DNA from: VRUE01 sp963805475
GTDB lineage: Bacteria > Actinomycetota > Thermoleophilia > Solirubrobacterales > 70-9
Assembly (NCBI GenBank): GCA_963805475.1
Contig: CAWDUO010000002.1
Location: 62,001 to 126,000 of the forward strand
Direction: 5' to 3'
Length of the DNA stretch: 64,000 bases
Shown here: positions 25,150-32,040 of the stretch, piece after piece
Position numbering within the stretch: position 1 is the stretch's first letter
How the letters are laid out: the number at the start of each line of letters is the position of its first letter
The notes under the pieces: model-generated
Seen by the model: only the letters and a program-made list of their open reading frames with translations
Told to the model about the DNA's origin: nothing
The model's database searches: none
Position numbers and translations under genes: made by a program

Positions 25150-28100
25150 TCAGGCCTCGGCGCGGCCCGCTCCGCCGTCCAACAGCCGGGCAAAGTCAGT
25201 CGCTCCCTGGGCGACGATCACGTTGACGAGGTCGCGGGCTCGCGCGCCGGCCTCGCCGCCGGCCGCCAGACCGTCGCGCAGGATTGTCTCGATCGAGTCG
25301 CGCGCTCCGATCACAAACCAGGCCCGGGTGGCGCCTTCGATCAGTCGCCGGAGGATCTCCACCGTCTCGAGTGGATCTGCGCCGCTCAACTTCGACAGAC
25401 GCTCGGCGACCATGTGGTCGGGCTCCACGGTGCCGCCCGCATCCAATATGCCCCGCAGATACCCGAGCGACCACTCGACCTCGAACTCGCCGGAGGCAAA
25501 CCACCAGGCAAAGCCCGACAGCTCCTCCGAGGGGGCGCCGGCCCGCACCGCCTCGAGGCGGTGCTCGGCGAGGGCCTCCATCCGCGCCAGCGTCTCGGCT
25601 GGTACCGGCTTGCCTGATTCCAGGCCGGTTCCGATCGCCGTCATCACCTGGGCGCGACGCTCCGTCGAGGCCACCGCGTAAAAGCGGCCGAGGACCCCGT
25701 CGGGATCCTCGAGGTCGATCGTCCCGATCAGGTAGTGGGAGATCAGGTTGCCGACCAGAGATTCATCGGGATCGTTCATCTGGCCCTCGACGGCGGCGGG
25801 CGTCAACTCCTCGATCGCCCGGCGGTATTGCGGCTTGAGCAACTCGAACAGCACCGCCGCCGGGATCGCGGACCCTATGTAGCTCTCCCAGGCCGCTCGC
25901 CAGAGCCGGCTCTGACCCTGCGGCGGGAAGATCTGATCGCGGTGCGCCCGCGCCCACTCCTCGTCGGCGAAGACGAGATTTCCGAAGCAGCGCCCGAAGA
26001 CCGAGCGGACCGCCCCGGACGGCTCACTCACCGGGTCGAGCCGGCGCTCGAGGTGCGTGGCGAGCTCTGAGTCCAATCCCTGGTCACGCTCCTCGCGGTC
26101 GCGCACCGCCAACCTGCAACTGGCCTGAAGCGCCTGGCAGCGGACCGAGCTCCAGACCATCGTCTGCACATCGTGCTCGTCCTCCTGTGAGACCGCGATC
26201 TCCGGGTCGGCGCTCTCCAGATGGAAGGAGAGGATCTCCCAGACCCGCGGACGCAGTTCGTAGCCGATCTGGCCCTCGCCTTGAAACAGACCATGGAAGA
26301 TCAGCTCCAGCGACTCCAGCCAGCTCGCGGAGAAATCCGGATCGCGTTCTGCCCCCAGCGGCGCCGGCTCGGTGCGGCGCGGCTCGGTCTCGATCCTCTG
26401 TGCGAGGGCCAGGACCGGCCCCCACTCGAAGTTCCGCCCCGCGGCAAGCGCCTTCTTCAAGGCGCCGAAGAGAGCTCTGATGTAGGCCGGCTCGAGCTTC
26501 GCGAACGCCGGCGCCTCGCCGGCGTAGGTCTCGGGGGTCTCGGCGATCACCTCTTCGAGGATCGACGCGAGCCCCGCCCGGCTCGGGGTCGGCCATTTCC
26601 CGTCCGGCTCCCACTCGGCGAGGAAGGCGAGGAGCGCCTCGACCTCCATCGCCGCGAGCGCTGCCCGATCGAGTGGCGAGAGGGCCCCGCGGAACCCCTC
26701 GGCGAGCCTTGGCGAGTCGGGATCGAGCGGTCCGATCTTCTGTTCGAGCGCCTCGCGCCTCGCGCGCCACTGATCCGGTAGGTCCTCGCCGAGGGCGTCC
26801 AGAAACGCGAGCTGCCAGGAACGCCGGCGCTCGGGGTGCCCCTCGTGCAGCTTCGCCTCCTCGATCCACTCCAGCAGCTGAGCCTGCTCCTCGGCGCTCA
26901 GGGAACCGAACGCCTCGCCCGCGAGCGCCAGATACTCCCGCCGGCAGGTCGGATCTTCCATCAGCTCGCGGTCTAGCAGGAGTGCCTTCGCCTCCTCTGA
27001 ATCCGGGTACCGGCTCAGCAGGTACAGGGACAGCCGCCGGCCGATCACGAGGCCAGGCCGGGCCAGCGCGGCGAGAATCTCGCTCAATGGCAGCCCGGCC
27101 TCGGCCAGCGAGAGGGAGCCGTCGCGAGCGCCGCTCAGCAGCTGGTCGCGGTCGTCTCGCATCCGTTCGTTGGCGATGTCGGGTCGCCAGATGTAAGAGT
27201 GGGAATCACCGGCAGCGCCGCTCAGCTGCCGCTCGAGCTGCTCGACCAACAGCAGCAGGCTGGGCAGGCCGGCGACCGGGAAGATTCTTGGCACCAGCCA
27301 GGCCACGTGTTCGCCGGCACCGTCATCACCGCGAGCGATTTCCGGGCTCGTCAGCAGTGCTCTTGCTAGAACAAGCCCCTCCTCGCTCGCGCCGCCGGCG
27401 AACAGATGCACGATCAGATCGCGGACCTTGAAAGGAAGGGCCCACTGGATCGGTGTCTGCAGCCACCCGACGATCGGCTCGACCAGGCCCAGCGCTTCGG
27501 AGGGAGGTATCGAGCAGGCCGCTTCGACCAGCGACTGCTGGGCCTCGGGGTTGTCGGTCTGCAGTGCCCTCCCGATCTCGACCACGGTGCCAGGCGCCTG
27601 CTCGGCGATGCGCGCCAGGAAGCGTCCCTGCGGCCAGCGGGGAAATTCGTAGGCGCCGTCCTCATTGGCAATCAGGGGCGGCGGATCGGCGAAGAACCCC
27701 TTCTTACTCAGAGGCTCGAGCCACTCGACCCCGGCCAGCGCGAAGAAGTGATCGAGGGCGACGGTCGAATACAGCATCGTGTTCTTGAACGCTTTGACGT
27801 CGGGGTTGCCGAGTGCCAGTTCCTCGATCCTCGGCAGCGCCTCCGCATAGGTCGCCTCGATCCGTTCGGTGATCGCGAAGAAAACGGCCTGGCCCCGGTC
27901 CCAGAAGAGCTCGAAGTCGCCACTGACTGGTCGCGGCCGCGAGAGTCCGTCGCGGTGGGCGAAGCCGGCCAGTTTCTTCGCGTAGGCCCGCCACGACTTG
28001 CGCAGCTCGTCGTCGGGCGGGACCCGCAGGGCATTGCAGATCAACTCGATCTTCTTGGCAGGGGACTCCTTGGCTTCCTCTTCGGGCCAGTCCTCCTCGG

Positions 28101-28305
28101 CAACCATCGGTTTCAGCACCGCCAGGAGGGAGCTCTGCACCTCGCGCAGCAGGTGGCTGACCAGATGGCTCTTGGCACCGAGCTCGAGCCCGCCGTCCAT
28201 CAGGTGACAGGCGTCGGTGAAGTAGGCGGCCGGACCGGCGCCGACGAGTCGCAGGCGGCGGACGATCGCCTGCTGTCGCTGCTTCTCGGGGGTCCAGGCA
28301 GGCAT
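25150..28305 (-). CDS. ~1051-residue alpha-helical repeat protein, candidate defence component
   Basis: A very long, acidic, Leu/Ala/Glu-rich protein without signal peptide or membrane helix, so probably cytoplasmic. Nearly the whole length reads as amphipathic helix pairs of HEAT/TPR-like character. The N-terminal ~180 residues hold KSHLVSHLLREVQSSLLAVL and FAHRDGLSRPRP. Further on are WLEPLSKKGFFADPPPL and FPRWPQGRFLARIAEQAP, which look like conserved family motifs. No nucleotide-binding or catalytic motif is obvious. It lies 68 bp downstream of the DUF4365-like nuclease gene and is surely its operon partner. A scaffold or sensor role is inferred from size and context only. The start could also be GTG 28308. 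Confidence 0.8.
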   Translation of the reverse strand: MPAWTPEKQRQQAIVRRLRLVGAGPAAYFTDACHLMDGGLELGAKSHLVSHLLREVQSSLLAVLKPMVAEEDWPEEEAKESPAKKIELICNALRVPPDDELRKSWRAYAKKLAGFAHRDGLSRPRPVSGDFELFWDRGQAVFFAITERIEATYAEALPRIEELALGNPDVKAFKNTMLYSTVALDHFFALAGVEWLEPLSKKGFFADPPPLIANEDGAYEFPRWPQGRFLARIAEQAPGTVVEIGRALQTDNPEAQQSLVEAACSIPPSEALGLVEPIVGWLQTPIQWALPFKVRDLIVHLFAGGASEEGLVLARALLTSPEIARGDDGAGEHVAWLVPRIFPVAGLPSLLLLVEQLERQLSGAAGDSHSYIWRPDIANERMRDDRDQLLSGARDGSLSLAEAGLPLSEILAALARPGLVIGRRLSLYLLSRYPDSEEAKALLLDRELMEDPTCRREYLALAGEAFGSLSAEEQAQLLEWIEEAKLHEGHPERRRSWQLAFLDALGEDLPDQWRARREALEQKIGPLDPDSPRLAEGFRGALSPLDRAALAAMEVEALLAFLAEWEPDGKWPTPSRAGLASILEEVIAETPETYAGEAPAFAKLEPAYIRALFGALKKALAAGRNFEWGPVLALAQRIETEPRRTEPAPLGAERDPDFSASWLESLELIFHGLFQGEGQIGYELRPRVWEILSFHLESADPEIAVSQEDEHDVQTMVWSSVRCQALQASCRLAVRDREERDQGLDSELATHLERRLDPVSEPSGAVRSVFGRCFGNLVFADEEWARAHRDQIFPPQGQSRLWRAAWESYIGSAIPAAVLFELLKPQYRRAIEELTPAAVEGQMNDPDESLVGNLISHYLIGTIDLEDPDGVLGRFYAVASTERRAQVMTAIGTGLESGKPVPAETLARMEALAEHRLEAVRAGAPSEELSGFAWWFASGEFEVEWSLGYLRGILDAGGTVEPDHMVAERLSKLSGADPLETVEILRRLIEGATRAWFVIGARDSIETILRDGLAAGGEAGARARDLVNVIVAQGATDFARLLDGGAGRAEA

Positions 28306-28373
28306 CACTGACTCTTCTAACAGGCCGGCGCCCGTTGCCCGGAGCGGACCGCCGCCGCGCGGGCTGGAAGCGC

Positions 28374-29471
28374 CTAACGGTAGTTGACCATGCGCCAGCT
28401 GATGCGGTCGAGGAACTCCAGGTAGATATTCGTCGCCATCAGCACGTTGAAGGCGAGGCTGCCGAGACCCTGCGGCACCCTGACGAGGGGCTCGAGCGTC
28501 ATTCGCCAGCCACCCAGCAATCCGTGCTCATGGTCGGAGGCGTTGAAGAAGACGAGCGCGCGCTCGACTCCCTCGGCCTGAAGCTGATCGACCAGCGCCC
28601 TGGTCGCTTCGGTGTGGCGCGGAGCTGCGCTGACGTCGGCGTGCACCACGACGAGCGTGTCGCCCTGGGCGGAGTGCGGTCGAGCGTCGACCCGAAAATC
28701 GCTGTCGGGGCCGACCCCGAACTCGGTTTCCAGAGGCGTCGTCCACTCATAGGTGAGGTAGAGACGGCCGACGGTGGCGCTCGCCATTCCGATCGGTCGG
28801 TCGAGCAGCGAGGCGATCTCGATCTCTCGTGTCGGGCGAAAGTCGTGCGCTTTGAGCAGCCGCTCCACCAGGGCTTCGAAGTCGCTCGGAGCGAACGGGT
28901 CGAGCACGCTGCGCAGCGGATCGAGCCGATGGCCGAGTGGGCGGCCCCGATACTCAGGGCCGTCGAGGCGAAGGCTGCGGTGGCGCGGCATCGCGACCAG
29001 GGCCCGCTCGAGGGTCGCCGAGAGCGCCACCTTCAGGGTGGTCGTCCGCTGGCTCTGCGCGATCTCGGCGAGCCAACGTGGACCGCCGTGGGTCTCGACT
29101 AGATCGCGGACGTCCTGGGCCAGGAATCGATCCAGGGCCTCCACGTAGACGACCAGGTAGACGGGCTCGGGATGGGAGAACCAGTAGCGAATCTGCCCGA
29201 TCGAGATGTCCCGCAACACGACCTGTTGCGCTCCGCGCACTTCCTCGGCGCTCTGCGTCGAGGCTTCTATGCCCTTGGCCTGAAACCAGACTCGGACCTG
29301 ACCCAGCTCGGCATCCGCGCCCGGCACGACCGGCTCGTAGAGCTGCAGTCCGAGGTCGAGCGCGGCCCTGTCGCTCTCGTAGGTGATGAGCTGTCCGACG
29401 GGTGCTAGCGCCTCTCTCAGCTTGTTGATGTAGATCTGCTCGAAGCGATCGTGGTTTCCGACCTGCGGCAT
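28374..29471 (-). CDS. PD-(D/E)xK-like (DUF4365-like) nuclease, candidate defence effector
   Basis: A 365-residue protein. Residues ~8-130 fit the DUF4365-type restriction-endonuclease-like fold: helix 1 with Glu-11 (DRFEQIYINKLRE), Asp-39 in ALDLGLQL, and a core strand with Gln-64 and Lys-66 (VRVWFQAKG). Then come IGQIRYW and PVYLVVYVEALD. The C-terminal half begins DFEALVERLLKAHDF, resembling Mrr-type endonuclease helices, and has DSDFRVDARP and DTLVVVHADV strands, so a second degenerate nuclease domain is possible. It is first in the operon with the giant helical protein and faces the AbiE module divergently. DNA cleavage is inferred from the motif, not shown. Confidence 0.75.
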   Translation of the reverse strand: MPQVGNHDRFEQIYINKLREALAPVGQLITYESDRAALDLGLQLYEPVVPGADAELGQVRVWFQAKGIEASTQSAEEVRGAQQVVLRDISIGQIRYWFSHPEPVYLVVYVEALDRFLAQDVRDLVETHGGPRWLAEIAQSQRTTTLKVALSATLERALVAMPRHRSLRLDGPEYRGRPLGHRLDPLRSVLDPFAPSDFEALVERLLKAHDFRPTREIEIASLLDRPIGMASATVGRLYLTYEWTTPLETEFGVGPDSDFRVDARPHSAQGDTLVVVHADVSAAPRHTEATRALVDQLQAEGVERALVFFNASDHEHGLLGGWRMTLEPLVRVPQGLGSLAFNVLMATNIYLEFLDRISWRMVNYR

Positions 29472-29527
29472 CGGCGCAGCTTCTCACGCTCCTCTCCGGT
29501 CGGACGATTCACGGCGACGCTGCGATC

Positions 29528-29692
29528 GTGTGCTCTGTGCGCACGTTTACCCCCGACAAGAAGGACCAGCGCCAGGAGAGCGAGCTCTTCCAGCACCCTC
29601 TCTTTCGCGACCAGCTGCAGCCGATCGCCGAGATGATCGCGATGCTGCGAGTGGCGGCAGAGCCCAAGGACTACCGCCACCGCGAGTGTTAA
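29528..29692 (+). CDS. small hypothetical protein (54 aa) between the two island modules
   Basis: GTG 29528 opens a 54-codon frame ending TAA 29690-29692. The product (start VCSVRTFTPDKKDQRQ, then FQHPLFRDQLQPIAEMIAML) is soluble and has natural-looking codon use. It sits between the divergent nuclease operon and the AbiE promoter. I do not recognise it. It may be a real small gene or the remnant of a larger one deleted when the island was assembled. Confidence 0.4.
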   Translation: MCSVRTFTPDKKDQRQESELFQHPLFRDQLQPIAEMIAMLRVAAEPKDYRHREC

Positions 29693-29739
29693 GTTTTATG
29701 GCAAAAAAACTTGACACGGACGATGTCTTCCTCTACCGT
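29691..29739 (+). promoter_or_regulatory. abiE leaderless promoter with operator-like inverted repeat
   Basis: TTGACA (29711-29716), a 17-bp spacer and TACCGT (29734-29739) form a good sigma-70-type promoter. ATG 29747 follows the -10 by 7 bp, predicting a leaderless mRNA. A perfect 7-bp inverted repeat, AAGTTTT (29691-29697) and AAAACTT (29706-29712), overlaps the -35. AbiEi antitoxins autorepress through inverted repeats, so this AT-rich palindrome is the probable operator. Confidence 0.65.
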
Positions 29740-29746
29740 CGAAGAC

Positions 29747-30490
29747 ATGCCGCAGGGCCGTGGAAAGCCGAAAACGACCACCTCCCGCAGGCGCGGCAGC
29801 GCCGCAGCAACCGTCCGCGAGCGCGTAGTGGCGGGGGGCGAGCGCTACTGGAAGCACGCCGATTTCAAGGACCTGCCGGCCTCAGCAGTTGCGATGGCGC
29901 TCTCCCGGTTGGCTCGTGAGGGCGAGCTGCAAAGGGTGGGGAAGGGCGTCTACTACCGCCCGCGTCCGACCGCCTTCGGATCGAGCATCCCCGCCGCCAG
30001 CGCCGTTGCACCCAAGACGCTTCGCACCGCTCTTCACCCCGCCGGCCTCAGCGCCGCCAATGCTCTCGGGCTCAGCACCCAGAACCCACCGCGGGGCGAG
30101 TACGCGACGCCAGCGGCGGGACCGCCGCGTGCACTACAGGGCGCGGTCGTTCACACCGGCCGGCCGGCTGGTCGGGTTGGCCTCTCCGCCGAGGAGGGGG
30201 CGATCCTCGAGTCCCTCCGCGATCGAGCCCGCAACAGCGATCTCTCGCCCGGGAAAACGATCGCGCGACTGCGGGCGCTGCTCGAAGCCGAGGGCCGCTT
30301 CACGAGACTCGCTCAGGCTGCGCTTCAGGAGCCGCCGCGGGTGCGGGCGATGCTCGGGGCGCTCGGCGAGGAACTCGGCGCGCCGCCGCAGGATCTCAAG
30401 CGGCTGCGCGCGAGTCTCAATCCGCTCAGCCGTTTCGACTTCGGAACGCTTAGGGATCTGCGCTTCGCCCGGGACTGGCAGGCGAAGTGA
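29747..30490 (+). CDS. abiEi: type IV toxin-antitoxin antitoxin, AbiEi-like (DUF6088)
   Basis: A 247-residue protein with an N-terminal winged helix (~20-75: TVRERVVAGGERYWKHADF, ALSRLAREGELQRVGKGVYY), then the antitoxin domain (TALHPAGLSAANALGLSTQ). AbiEi proteins repress their operon and counteract the nucleotidyltransferase toxin without a stable complex. ATG 29747 is preferred over the upstream TTG 29711 because that TTG is itself the -35 hexamer of a promoter firing at 29747. Its TGA overlaps the GTG of abiEii. Confidence 0.85.
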   Translation: MPQGRGKPKTTTSRRRGSAAATVRERVVAGGERYWKHADFKDLPASAVAMALSRLAREGELQRVGKGVYYRPRPTAFGSSIPAASAVAPKTLRTALHPAGLSAANALGLSTQNPPRGEYATPAAGPPRALQGAVVHTGRPAGRVGLSAEEGAILESLRDRARNSDLSPGKTIARLRALLEAEGRFTRLAQAALQEPPRVRAMLGALGEELGAPPQDLKRLRASLNPLSRFDFGTLRDLRFARDWQAK

Positions 30491-31449
30491 GGCTCTTCGA
30501 GCACGAGGACTTCCCGCAGGCGATCCTGCGCGCGGCGGCGCACTTCGATCTCAGCGAGCAGTTCGTCGAGAAGGACTACTACGTCACCGAGATCCTGCGG
30601 ATTGTCGCTGCCGAGCTCGGCGAGCGGGCGATGTTCAAGGGCGGCACCAGCCTCTCCAAGGGTTGGGGCCTGATCACCCGCTTCTCCGAGGACATCGATC
30701 TCTTCGTCAATCCGGACTCCTTCGATCCGCCGCCCGGCAAGAACAAGCTCGACCGAATTCTCAAAGATCTCTCGACCGAGGTCGAGAAGCACCCCGCCCT
30801 CACCTGGCTGCGCGAAGAGGGCGAAACGATTAGCGGTCTCGGTCGCAGCGACCTCTTTGCCTACCCGTCAAACTTCGACACGCTTCGCGGAATCCGCGCC
30901 GCCGTTCGCTTCGAGCCCGGCATCCAGAGTGGCACCTTCCCGAGCGAGGAGGTTCCGATCACCTCGCTCCTTGGCCAGTACCTCGCCGAGCAGGGGGCCG
31001 GGCCGTTCGCCGAGGCCGAAGACCTCCCAGGCTTCGAGATGTCGCTGCTCCACTTCCGCCGCACCTTCGTTGAGAAGATGTTTGCTTTGCACGGGAAGGT
31101 GATCCGCCTTCGCGATGAAGGCCATCCGCTTGGCCGCGATGCTCGCCACTACTCCGACCTCCATGCCCTCGCCGGCGAGCACGAGGTTCGCGCGATGCTC
31201 GCCTCGCCCGAGTACCTGCTGATTCGCGAGGACTATGACCGCAACAGCCGCGAGTTCTTCGCCAGCTCCTACCGGCCTCCCGAGAACCTCTCGTTCGCGC
31301 AGAGCGTCGCGCTATTCCCCGAGGGCCCGCTTCGCGCCCGCATCGAGGCGGAATACGAGGAGCAGTGCCAGCTCCTCTTCGCTACGGCCGACTACCCGAG
31401 CTTCGAAGAAGTCCTCGCCGGGTTTCTCGAGTTGCGCCAACTCGTCTGA
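30487..31449 (+). CDS. abiEii: nucleotidyltransferase toxin, AbiEii/AbiGii family
   Basis: A 320-residue DNA-polymerase-beta-fold nucleotidyltransferase. The signature MFKGGTSLSKGWGLI is followed by RFSEDIDLFV with the metal-binding acidic pair, near residues 52-78. Lys/Asp motifs further on (FVEKMFALHGK, RHYSDLHAL) fit the AbiEii helical part. Members add nucleotides to tRNA acceptor ends or other targets and stop growth on phage infection. GTG 30487 overlaps the antitoxin stop. All catalytic residues that I can recognise are intact. Confidence 0.88.
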   Translation: MRLFEHEDFPQAILRAAAHFDLSEQFVEKDYYVTEILRIVAAELGERAMFKGGTSLSKGWGLITRFSEDIDLFVNPDSFDPPPGKNKLDRILKDLSTEVEKHPALTWLREEGETISGLGRSDLFAYPSNFDTLRGIRAAVRFEPGIQSGTFPSEEVPITSLLGQYLAEQGAGPFAEAEDLPGFEMSLLHFRRTFVEKMFALHGKVIRLRDEGHPLGRDARHYSDLHALAGEHEVRAMLASPEYLLIREDYDRNSREFFASSYRPPENLSFAQSVALFPEGPLRARIEAEYEEQCQLLFATADYPSFEEVLAGFLELRQLV

Positions 31450-31473
31450 GGAGCAGGGGGAACTCCACCTCCA

Positions 31474-31495
31474 GGTAGGAACAGAGGTAGGAACA
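31474..31495 (+). repeat. paired arm-type repeats GGTAGGAACA, right end of island
   Basis: GGTAGGAACA lies at 31474-31483 and 31486-31495, again 12 bp apart, matching the pair near the left end over about 22 of 23 bases. The remaining bases between abiEii and the attachment repeat (31450-31599) contain no supportable gene. Confidence 0.6.
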
Positions 31496-31599
31496 AAATC
31501 GGTCCGGTCGTGTCCACCGCCGTCCTCCTCCGTCATCTCCGCAAAGCACTCGTTTGCAGGTAGATCGCATTGGGAAGCGGCTGACGTCCGACCACGGTC

Positions 31600-31647
31600 C
31601 GAGCTTCCCAAGCTCGAGGTCGCGGGTTCGAGACCCGTCGTCCGCTT
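31600..31647 (+). repeat. island attachment repeat, distal copy (48 bp)
   Basis: An exact copy of the 3' part of tRNA-Gly (24867-24914) without the 5' half, hence not a functional tRNA. It marks the right end of the island, three bases before the stop codon of the chromosomal HTH gene. Confidence 0.92.
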
Positions 31648-31650
31648 ACC

Positions 31651-31935
31651 TCATAGGACGACTTTGCGCTTCGTCTCCCGTCTTGGCGCCTTCTTGGAGA
31701 CGACGACGCGGTAGAAGTGCTCGATCGCGCCCCGTACCTGGCGTTCCTCGACGACCTCGACCAGGTCCGATTCGCGCAGCTCGGTGACGTGGTAGTTGAC
31801 CGTGCTCAGCGGCGCCTGCAGCTCCAGGCTGAGGTCCTTCGGCGACAGCGTGCGGCCGCCGTCGATGCCGAGCGCTTCGAGGATTGAGACCCGCAGCGGG
31901 TGGGTATTGGCACGAGCAAGGCGCTCCCAATTCAC
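31651..31935 (-). CDS. ArsR-like winged-helix transcriptional regulator
   Basis: A 94-residue protein with an ArsR-type HTH: LARANTHPLRVSILEAL, then SLELQAPLSTVNYHVTELRESDLVEVV. It is a single DNA-binding domain without the metal-binding Cys pair, so the signal is unknown. The start is GTG 31935. It is divergent from the large secreted protein gene, with ~105 AT-richer bases between that may hold its operator. Its 3' end touches the island border. Confidence 0.82.
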   Translation of the reverse strand: MNWERLARANTHPLRVSILEALGIDGGRTLSPKDLSLELQAPLSTVNYHVTELRESDLVEVVEERQVRGAIEHFYRVVVSKKAPRRETKRKVVL

Positions 31936-32040
31936 GGCTTACCTCCCTGTCCTAGTCGGCTAATACCTAAAAATTCTAACGCAGATCATCAAAATCGGGT
32001 AATATCGTCGGCACATGGTCGAACGGGAGGAGAGATCGAG

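Larger units (their letters stand above)
24867..31647. mobile_element. tRNA-Gly-integrated genomic island with AbiE and a candidate defence operon
   Basis: The segment lies between two identical 48-bp copies of the tRNA-Gly 3' part in direct orientation. The intact tRNA is at the left, as expected for tyrosine-recombinase insertion at a tRNA 3' end. Inside are two divergent cargo modules (a nuclease plus a giant helical protein on the minus strand; a small ORF and AbiE on the plus strand). Paired 10-bp repeats lie near each end. No integrase, transposase or conjugation gene is recognisable, so the element looks non-autonomous or depends on a recombinase in trans. Host housekeeping genes resume immediately outside both repeats. 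Confidence 0.85.

Noticed and set aside
24995..25681. 228-codon plus-strand frame near the left island end, considered as a missing integrase
   Set aside because: It shows none of the R...HxxR...Y residues of tyrosine recombinases and lies antisense to the end of the giant helical protein gene.
31235..31714. Plus-strand frame reading through the end of abiEii and the distal att repeat
   Set aside because: It overlaps abiEii in another frame and has no conserved domain. The VGTEVGTK segment may be a relic of an integrase tail but does not make a supportable gene.
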